Assembly: GCA_012838875.1 (NCBI GenBank)
Contig: DUOL01000165.1
Coordinates: 1 to 18,876, forward strand
Source: Bacteroidales bacterium
Lineage (GTDB): Bacteria; Bacteroidota; Bacteroidia; Bacteroidales; WCHB1-69
Length of the DNA stretch: 18,876 nucleotides
Reading direction: 5' to 3'
The translations under genes were made by a program, and so were the position numbers. Under the pieces are notes generated by a model. That model saw nothing but the letters and a program-made list of their open reading frames with translations. It had not been told where the DNA came from and ran no database searches. Of this stretch, positions 6,384 to 13,327 are shown piece by piece. Position 1 is the first letter of the stretch. Each line of letters begins with the position of its first letter.

Positions 6384-7355
6384 TTAGAGGAGGTGGTCAA
6401 TAATATCTTCTACAGAAATTCCTTCGGCTTCCGCCTTGTAATTCTTAATAATTCTATGTCGTAAAATGTTGTGAGCTACCGCTTTAACGTCTTCGATGTC
6501 GGGCGAATATTTGCCATTAAGGACGGCATGGGTGCGTGCTCCGATAATAAGGAACTGCGAAGCGCGAGGACCTGCACCCCAAGTCAAGTACTCATCAGCC
6601 CAAGGGTGTGCCTGCGGCGTCTTCGGACGCGTAATGGTAGCGAGGTTGACCGCATATTGGTAAACGTTGTCGGCGATAGGAATTTTCTGGAGCAACTTTT
6701 GATAGAAAATAATATCTTCGGCGGTAATAATCTGTTGAGGTTCAGCCATATCCCCGTGAATCGTGCGTTTAACAATATCTACTTCCTCGTTGAAAGAGGG
6801 GTAATCTAAGTAGATATTAAACATAAAACGGTCTTGTTGGGCTTCGGGCAACGGATAAGTTCCCTCTTGTTCAATCGGGTTTTGCGTAGCCAAAACAAAA
6901 AACGGGTCGGGGAGTTGATAAGTAATAGCGTTCATACTTACCGACCGTTCTTGCATTGCCTCAAGGAGCGCCGACTGCGTCTTCGGCGGAGTACGGTTAA
7001 TCTCGTCCGCTAAAACGATATTTGCAAAAATAGGTCCTTTCATAAATTTGAATTTCCTATTCTCATCCAAAATTTCAGTTCCCATAATATCCGAAGGCAT
7101 TAAGTCGGGGGTAAATTGAATACGGTTATAGCTCAGATTCATTGTTTTGGAAATGGTAGTAATGATGAGCGTTTTAGCTAACCCGGGCACACCGATTAGC
7201 AAAGCATGGCTACGACTAAACATTGCCATTAAAATATTTTTAACCACATCATCTTGTCCGACAATTACTTTTCCAATTTCTCTTTTAATGTCGGCATACT
7301 TAGCTACGAAGCCTTCAATTGCTTCTACATCGTTGTTGAAATTTAGATTCGCCAT
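6384..7355 (-). CDS. MoxR-family AAA+ ATPase
   Basis: A cytoplasmic chaperone-like ATPase of 323 residues that typically works with von Willebrand factor A proteins to remodel or activate metal-dependent complexes. The AAA_3 core is intact: GQ at 33-34, Walker A GVPGLAKT (55-62), Walker B IVLADE (113-118, Asp117/Glu118), sensor 1 Asn159 in ATQNP, the arginine-finger segment EAQQDRF (171-177) and the sensor 2 block GPRASQ. It starts 28 bp after the surA-like stop on the same strand, so the two are probably co-transcribed. In most Bacteroidota moxR is followed by a DUF58 gene and the Bat (VWA/TPR) genes. Here it is followed by an AT-rich gap and an unrelated lipoprotein, so its partners must be elsewhere or absent. 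Confidence 0.88.
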   Translation of the reverse strand: MANLNFNNDVEAIEGFVAKYADIKREIGKVIVGQDDVVKNILMAMFSRSHALLIGVPGLAKTLIITTISKTMNLSYNRIQFTPDLMPSDIMGTEILDENRKFKFMKGPIFANIVLADEINRTPPKTQSALLEAMQERSVSMNAITYQLPDPFFVLATQNPIEQEGTYPLPEAQQDRFMFNIYLDYPSFNEEVDIVKRTIHGDMAEPQQIITAEDIIFYQKLLQKIPIADNVYQYAVNLATITRPKTPQAHPWADEYLTWGAGPRASQFLIIGARTHAVLNGKYSPDIEDVKAVAHNILRHRIIKNYKAEAEGISVEDIIDHLL

Positions 7356-7383
7356 CGCATTTTTTGTTACGTTATTATTTAGA

Positions 7384-8727
7384 CTATGGAATGTTCCATT
7401 TTTCTATAAATGGGCAAAATTTATAGGTCTCATCAATTTTTATATTTGTCGTTTTTACTTTATTTTTTAACCATTTGTCGATTATTTTTCGCTTTTTATT
7501 TTCTAAAGCGGCACTTTTTATAGCGTCATAATCTTCAGTAAGATTTGCTTTGTGTGCGGCTGTTTTCGATTTAAGATAGATAATTCGGTAGGCGATGTTG
7601 CCGTCAACGGTAACGTATGGAATAGGAGAGGAGTATTCGCCCGGAATCAATTTGTTAATTGTTGCAAATGTTGACTCGTCCATGGCGTTTTTTTCAAATT
7701 TCATGGAGCCGCTATAAGGGTTCACTACCCAGCCACCGCTATTTTTATTCATGTCATCGGAATATTTGAAAGCGGCATCGCTAAAGTCTAACTTCTGCGT
7801 TATAATCAATGAGCGAATACTGTCGAGGTAATTAATAGAAGCAACTTGTTGGTCGGGGGAGGGTTTGGGTTGAAGCAAAATATGGGCTACGTTAATTCTA
7901 TCGCCTTTACGTTCAATCATTTGTATGATATGATAGCCTGCTTTAGTTTGTACGACGTTAGAAATTTCTCCGGATTTAAGTTTAAAGGCGGCGGCTTCAA
8001 ATTCGGGGTAGAGAGTTCCGCGCTCGAAGAAGCCGAGTTCGCCACCTTTAGAAGCACTGCCGGGATCATCAGAGTAGAGACGTGCTAACATTGAAAACTT
8101 TTCGCCACGAAGAATACGCTCACGAAAAGTGAGTAGTCTTTCTTTAATCTCAGCTATCTCTTCTTCGCTAATAGGAGGAATTTTAACAATATGACCAAAC
8201 TCGTAAGTGGCTTCAACCGTGGGTAAACTGTCGTAGGGAATCTTATCGAAAAAGTTCTTTATTTCCGTTGGCGTAATCGTGATATTTTCCGTTAAACTTC
8301 GCTCAATCTCATCTATAATCATCTGCTCACGCATCAAAACACGCATATCCTTTTTTATCTGGTCTATCGACTTCTTATAATACTCTTCTATAATTCTCAC
8401 ATCGCCGCCGATTTGCTGTAAAAGATAGGAAATCCGAGCATTTAATTGGTCTTCAACCTGTTGGTCGGTTATAATAACACTATCTAAAAGCGCTTGATGT
8501 ACCATCAATTTTGCAATTATCTTCTGTTCTAAGATATTGCATTTAATTTCGTCTTCATTATCAACAACATAGTATTGAGACGCATAATCGGAATAACTCT
8601 TTTCGATATCCGATTTCATAATAATCTCTTTTCCGACTATGGTTACAATCTTGTCAACACTTATAGGTTGTGCAAATATTATTAAAGTGCTGATTGTTAA
8701 TATTATGAAAAGAGTTAGTCGCTTCAT
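7384..8727 (-). CDS. surA: Periplasmic peptidyl-prolyl cis-trans isomerase, SurA-like with two parvulin domains
   Basis: A periplasmic chaperone and proline isomerase expected to escort outer-membrane proteins to the assembly machinery. It has a Sec signal peptide (hydrophobic 5-18, likely cleaved after Ala19), a SurA-type helical N-domain (about 25-165) and two parvulin domains (about 175-273 and 277-387). The first keeps the family hallmarks SKGGELGFFERG (226-237) and GYHIIQM (264-270). The second is more divergent (SGGWV at 330-334), as in SurA proteins where one domain has lost activity. The C-terminal helix (about 395-425) would return to the N-domain. Length (447) is normal for the family. 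It heads a probable operon with moxR and diverges from nspC. Confidence 0.85.
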   Translation of the reverse strand: MKRLTLFIILTISTLIIFAQPISVDKIVTIVGKEIIMKSDIEKSYSDYASQYYVVDNEDEIKCNILEQKIIAKLMVHQALLDSVIITDQQVEDQLNARISYLLQQIGGDVRIIEEYYKKSIDQIKKDMRVLMREQMIIDEIERSLTENITITPTEIKNFFDKIPYDSLPTVEATYEFGHIVKIPPISEEEIAEIKERLLTFRERILRGEKFSMLARLYSDDPGSASKGGELGFFERGTLYPEFEAAAFKLKSGEISNVVQTKAGYHIIQMIERKGDRINVAHILLQPKPSPDQQVASINYLDSIRSLIITQKLDFSDAAFKYSDDMNKNSGGWVVNPYSGSMKFEKNAMDESTFATINKLIPGEYSSPIPYVTVDGNIAYRIIYLKSKTAAHKANLTEDYDAIKSAALENKKRKIIDKWLKNKVKTTNIKIDETYKFCPFIEKWNIP

Positions 8728-8782
8728 TTTTCTATTTTTATCGTTTGAGAAATAGTAATTACAATTTTTTTCAAACGAACTG

Positions 8783-8790
8783 CGAAATTA
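8783..8790 (-). promoter_or_regulatory. Tentative -7 box of surA-moxR
   Basis: CGAAATTA on the + strand reads TAATTTCG on the - strand, one mismatch from TAnnTTTG, about 56 bp before the surA-like ATG. It is weaker than the other promoter boxes in the window. Confidence 0.3.
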
Positions 8791-8878
8791 CAATTTTTTT
8801 TCGAGATTATAAAGAAAAGGAGTTTGGTTTTTTGAAAAACTTAAAATCTATCACTTTCTTTCAGATATGCTTTTTTAC

Positions 8879-8886
8879 TATTTTTG
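8879..8886 (+). promoter_or_regulatory. -7 promoter box of nspC
   Basis: TATTTTTG fits TAnnTTTG exactly and lies 24 bp upstream of the ATG at 8911. The TTG at 8884 that opens the reading frame is part of this box, which argues for the downstream ATG. Only a partial TTTC stands at the -33 distance. Confidence 0.55.
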
Positions 8887-8910
8887 CAATTAGTCGTTAA
8901 AATTATAAAT

Positions 8911-10071
8911 ATGAGTGAAGAGTATTTCGAGCAGTTTCCGTCTCCTTGTTATATTATGTTTGAGGAGGCTTTAGAGGCTAATTTGCAACTTCTTGATTTG
9001 GTGCAACGTGAAGCAGATGTTTCTATTATTTGTGCTTTAAAAGGTTTTTCTTTTTGGCATTCTTTTCCTTTGATAAAGCACTATTTACAAGGGGCGGCGG
9101 CAAGTTCGGTTAATGAAGCACGATTAATAGTGGAAGAGATGGGTTGTGAAGCTCATACTTATTCGCCGGTTTACACGGATGAGGAGTTTGAGCATTATCT
9201 TGTCTATAGCAAATTTCTTACTTTCAATTCTTTACATCAATGGAGTAGATTTAGGGATAGGGTTTTGGCATTTCCTCGTAAAAAAATTCGTTGCGGGTTA
9301 AGGGTGAACCCTGAATTTTCGGCGGTGAAGACGGCTTTGTATAATCCTGCGTTGCCAGGTTCGCGTCTGGGGATTTTGGCGGAGCAGATGCCCAAGCAGT
9401 TGCCCGAAGGTATAGACGGACTTCATTTTCACGTACTTTGTGAAAATGATAGTTATGCTTTAGAGAAGTGCCTCTCCGTTTTTGAGGCTAAGTTCTCGCA
9501 TCTTATAAAAGAGTGTAAGTGGGTTAATTTTGGCGGTGGGCATCTTATCACGGCGGAAAATTATGATATTCCTCACTTAATTGAGTTGTTAAAAGGTTTT
9601 AGAAAGCGTTATCCCAATATCGAAGAGCTTATTTTGGAGCCGGGTGGGGCTGTGGGTTGGCAAACAGGGGTGCTCGTTTCTACGGTGGAGGATGTTATTG
9701 AAAATCAAGGAGTTCTAACCGCTCTTTTAAATGTTTCTTTTGCGTGCCACATGCCTGATTGTCTTGAAATGCCTTATAAACCGGCAATTATCGGCGCCAC
9801 TGATCCTGACGAAAATAGTAAATTTATCTATCGTATGGGGGGAAATTCCTGTCTTGCCGGCGACTTTATGGGCATGGGCGATTATGCTTTTCCGCTTCCG
9901 TTAGAAATAGGCGATAGAATAGTTTTTGACGATATGATACACTACACGATGGTAAAAACTACCTTTTTTAATGGCGTAAAACATCCTGCTATCGGAATTG
10001 TATATAAGGACGGAAGTTTTGAATTGTTACGCCAACCTGATTATCAAGCGTATAAAGATAAGTTGGGGTAA
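8911..10071 (+). CDS. nspC: Carboxynorspermidine/carboxyspermidine decarboxylase
   Basis: A PLP-dependent decarboxylase of the alanine racemase fold that performs the last step of the alternative spermidine pathway, removing CO2 from carboxyspermidine or carboxynorspermidine. Lys44 in CALKGFSFW is the expected Schiff-base lysine. HFHVLCEND, GGGHLIT and EPGGAVGW follow in family order through the middle of the barrel. GGNSCLAGD at 311-319 region carries the active-site Cys314 and Asp318, which complete the second subunit's face in the dimer. The 386-residue length from the ATG at 8911 is normal. The partner dehydrogenase gene is not in this window, so nspC stands alone. It converges on the - strand operon with a 4-bp gap. 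Confidence 0.93.
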   Translation: MSEEYFEQFPSPCYIMFEEALEANLQLLDLVQREADVSIICALKGFSFWHSFPLIKHYLQGAAASSVNEARLIVEEMGCEAHTYSPVYTDEEFEHYLVYSKFLTFNSLHQWSRFRDRVLAFPRKKIRCGLRVNPEFSAVKTALYNPALPGSRLGILAEQMPKQLPEGIDGLHFHVLCENDSYALEKCLSVFEAKFSHLIKECKWVNFGGGHLITAENYDIPHLIELLKGFRKRYPNIEELILEPGGAVGWQTGVLVSTVEDVIENQGVLTALLNVSFACHMPDCLEMPYKPAIIGATDPDENSKFIYRMGGNSCLAGDFMGMGDYAFPLPLEIGDRIVFDDMIHYTMVKTTFFNGVKHPAIGIVYKDGSFELLRQPDYQAYKDKLG

Positions 10072-10075
10072 AAGG

Positions 10076-13000
10076 TTAAAAGTCAAAGCCGACAGAGAAA
10101 AGAAACATTCCTTTTTTATCGTAAATTTTAAAATCTTCTAAGCCCCACGCATAATCTAAACGTATAAAATAACCCAGCACGGTTGCACGTAGCCCGCTAC
10201 CGAAGCCAATGATAAAAGGCTCGACTTGTCGTTTGATTTTTATGCTGTTCGTTTGATTGGGGCCCCAATAGATATAACGTGTATATAGACAATTATCTTC
10301 AGAATAGGGAGTTAAACCTGTCCATGCAGTTCCGATATCGGTAAAGGCAATCAGCTGAATGGAATTTAAAAATCCGCTATGAAGTTTTTTTCGAGCAAGA
10401 AGTTGAACGATAGGGAGTCGCAACTCCGTGCTGAAAAGGATAAATGAGGTGCCGTTTCGTATATTTTGTTCAAAGCCTCTCATGTTAGTAGCCAAAGTTT
10501 GATAGGCGTAGTCTTTAGTAATATCTACCCAAATATTTCTATTAAATTTTGCAAATAGCCAATTATCAACGCCTCCCATGTAGTAAACCAGACGGCTTGT
10601 ACCTACGTTGGTACTTCCGGCTAAACGTGAAGCCCACGTGATATTTTTGTAAATATCTACCGATTTTCTTATGTCAAACCCCACAACAAAAAGATATTTG
10701 TAGTCAAGGTCAATACGGTGTTGGTACTCTGCAAAAATTTTTATTTTCTCCCCTTTCCAAAGATTAGTGAAGAGGTCTTTTGAGGAGTCAAAAATATATT
10801 CTAACTTTATCCCACCCCAGAAATGGTTAATATCTTTTGCTTGCAGCGAATAGTCATTTAAACTTCCCATTACGTTTTTATCATTTCGTGCCGTTAGGGT
10901 GAGTTTCAGTGCATTGTATTTATTAAACGGATATTTAGTGATATAAAAAATACTGTTTGAATATTGTTTAAAAAGGTAGTTGTCAATGGTGGATTGCAGT
11001 GATTGGCGGTATAAAACTATCTGTTGGTCAACTAATTTAGACAAATTTTCATAACTGAACATAAATTCGTAGTTATCTAAATTGGCAGAAATTCGTCCCC
11101 CACACATAATTCTGTGATTTTCAAATAGGTCATTAATACCTACCATGATTAATGCGTTTACACCGCTGTTGAGGTAAATAGGGGATTTTGCTCCTGTAAA
11201 TTGTTGGTACGAAGTGTTGAGAAAACTGATGTCCGCTTGTGTGACTAGCTTATTTATAGAATATTGTACGTAATAGTTTTGCCCTACTTGTTGATTGAAG
11301 ACCAAACCGTCAGTAAAAGCATTATCAGTATGGGGTAAAGAACCATATCTTTTGTTATTGCTGCCTTTGTTCGAACTCTTTATATCGCTCTGTCTAATTT
11401 GATAAAACCCTTTTTTTTGTACACTTGGTTCTTTTGGTTTTTCTTTTTGAACACTATCTTGTTGCTTTTTGCCTATACTCAATTTTGATTGAAAATTTGT
11501 CAATGGAATATTCTCCGTAGCTATGCTGTCAGTAGAAAACGGCGTGACGAAAATTTGTTGTTTCCCATTTGTAGTGATGATATCTGCCGTTAGCAACTTT
11601 TCCCTATTAAAATCATGATTTCTAATGTTGTACATAGAGTTTGTGATAGGGAATGTGGTTGCTCTAAATTGATAATGAATGATTGTATCAATATGGCTGA
11701 TGGAACTGTCTAATCTTGCGTAATAACGATTATTAATTCCGCTTTCGTTGCTTAAGAATATAAATTCTGTAGGAGAGATAAAGTGTGCTTCCGTTTCGTC
11801 AGCTAATGCTGTTGTTGTAATTCGCAATAAATTGGTATCTCTATTTTTATAATCGTACAAGAACAGATTATAACTTTTCTCTGTTTTAAGTTGGTAAAAA
11901 GGTGTTTTTGTTTTAGATGTAAGGGTGTGTACGGGACGGTTGGAAGAGAAGAGAATATAGTTGCCGTTTTCAGAAAAACGGGGCGAGGCGTCATCGTAAA
12001 AGTCATTCGTAATATATTGGAATGAGCGAGAAGCTAAGCTGTAGAGGAAAATATCGGATTGTCCGTTTTTAAAACCGGAAAAAAGTAAATATCTCCCATT
12101 GTCAGAAAAAGTAATATCTGTAATCTTTTCTACATCAATAAATTGACGATCGCCAATTTTTTTCTCATCAATATAATATGGATAATAATAACAAAATCCT
12201 TTTTGTTCGAGGGTGAAGATGAGTATATTTTCGGTCGGGTGCCATGTTAGAAGAGGATAGGAGAGGTCGGGATTTTCTTCGGTTTTATAATAATGTTTAA
12301 AAAAACGTTTTGGTTTAGCTGTTATATCGGCTTTATGCCAAATTTTGATTTGGCCCGCTTGGTTTGTTACATATGCAAATTGATTTCCGTCTGGAGAAAT
12401 GGCAATCTGCGTAAGAATGACATTTTTTTTCAGTTTTTTAATTAACTGCTCTCCTGCGGGCAACGTTCGGTCATTTTCTTTTTTATCTTTCTTATAAAGA
12501 ACGAAATAGTGTTGATACCATTTTTGTAAAAGTGTCTTAGAGTCAATGCCGATAACGGCGAGTAACCCTTTTTCAAAACTACGATAAGCACGCGTGGCAT
12601 AAAGAATAGTAGGAATACTGTTTTTCCCGTATTTATCGGCAATATATTTCCAGATAGAGTGCCCCACATACCGCTTTTCCACTAAAGAGAGATTATCAAA
12701 ATGGGTATAGAGATTTGATAAAATCCCATTTTTAACGTGATTATCAATTTCGCTATTCCACTCTTCTGCCACAAATGAAGACAAGCCCGAGTAAAACCAA
12801 TTTGGAAGTGAGTAAAGATGTTCGGCGGAAATATTCGCTCCGATGTTCTCTCCTTCCACTATCATTCGAGCATAAACCTCCATAATCCCACTTCGTATCA
12901 TATTATCGAAATGGCGATGATTTCCGTCAAAATAGAGCGGAATTTTAGTTCCGTAAATATGCGTTACCCCTCCTTGGTTATAAAATTCTTCGTTGTCGTA

Positions 13001-13327
13001 CGCTAAGTTTGATTCTCTAAAATCGGCTTGTGTATTGTAAACAATAAACTGTATTTTTTTCGTAGGTGTATAATTGAGAAAAGTCTCAATTTCCGTTAAA
13101 AATTGTGCGGCTCTCCAAGTTGTGTATTCGGCTAATATTTTACTAGTCGGGTAATAGTAAACATCATAATTCTCTGTCCGATAAAAACGCCAATTGAATT
13201 TTTGGTGTTGCACTCTATTTTTTCCGAAAGAGAGTTGAGACCCATTGTAAAATTGAGCGTAAGAGGGAAAGAAACTTCCGATGCAGAATAAAAATATGAA
13301 GATAAATTTCTTATTATTTATCGTCAT
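10076..13327 (-). CDS. Outer-membrane barrel protein with TolB-like propeller and degenerate metalloprotease-like domain
   Basis: A 1083-residue exported protein. It has a Sec signal (residues 1-24, cleavage at SYA|Q). Residues 40-280 resemble the peptidase MA-like fold in having a LPNWFYSGLSSFVAEEW segment (174-190), but the expected HExxH zinc site is missing: the aligned stretch near 146-153 reads SGIMEVYA. Residues about 300-620 contain TolB/PD40-like propeller repeats (ISPDGNQFAYVT, FSDNGRYLLFSG, FSENGNYILFSS). A low-complexity Lys/Ser/Gln linker lies around 640-690. Residues about 700-1083 look like an outer-membrane beta-barrel ending in a terminal Phe (SVGFDF). The ATG overlaps the porW stop region by 14 bp, so the two are probably translationally coupled. 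A role in T9SS or outer-membrane assembly follows from context only. No established name is known to me. Confidence 0.75.
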   Translation of the reverse strand: MTINNKKFIFIFLFCIGSFFPSYAQFYNGSQLSFGKNRVQHQKFNWRFYRTENYDVYYYPTSKILAEYTTWRAAQFLTEIETFLNYTPTKKIQFIVYNTQADFRESNLAYDNEEFYNQGGVTHIYGTKIPLYFDGNHRHFDNMIRSGIMEVYARMIVEGENIGANISAEHLYSLPNWFYSGLSSFVAEEWNSEIDNHVKNGILSNLYTHFDNLSLVEKRYVGHSIWKYIADKYGKNSIPTILYATRAYRSFEKGLLAVIGIDSKTLLQKWYQHYFVLYKKDKKENDRTLPAGEQLIKKLKKNVILTQIAISPDGNQFAYVTNQAGQIKIWHKADITAKPKRFFKHYYKTEENPDLSYPLLTWHPTENILIFTLEQKGFCYYYPYYIDEKKIGDRQFIDVEKITDITFSDNGRYLLFSGFKNGQSDIFLYSLASRSFQYITNDFYDDASPRFSENGNYILFSSNRPVHTLTSKTKTPFYQLKTEKSYNLFLYDYKNRDTNLLRITTTALADETEAHFISPTEFIFLSNESGINNRYYARLDSSISHIDTIIHYQFRATTFPITNSMYNIRNHDFNREKLLTADIITTNGKQQIFVTPFSTDSIATENIPLTNFQSKLSIGKKQQDSVQKEKPKEPSVQKKGFYQIRQSDIKSSNKGSNNKRYGSLPHTDNAFTDGLVFNQQVGQNYYVQYSINKLVTQADISFLNTSYQQFTGAKSPIYLNSGVNALIMVGINDLFENHRIMCGGRISANLDNYEFMFSYENLSKLVDQQIVLYRQSLQSTIDNYLFKQYSNSIFYITKYPFNKYNALKLTLTARNDKNVMGSLNDYSLQAKDINHFWGGIKLEYIFDSSKDLFTNLWKGEKIKIFAEYQHRIDLDYKYLFVVGFDIRKSVDIYKNITWASRLAGSTNVGTSRLVYYMGGVDNWLFAKFNRNIWVDITKDYAYQTLATNMRGFEQNIRNGTSFILFSTELRLPIVQLLARKKLHSGFLNSIQLIAFTDIGTAWTGLTPYSEDNCLYTRYIYWGPNQTNSIKIKRQVEPFIIGFGSGLRATVLGYFIRLDYAWGLEDFKIYDKKGMFLFSVGFDF

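Noticed and set aside
7147..7470. 107-codon + strand open frame across the moxR 5' end and the surA 3' end
   Set aside because: It is antisense to two well-supported genes, has no domain and no promoter, and spans their junction by chance.
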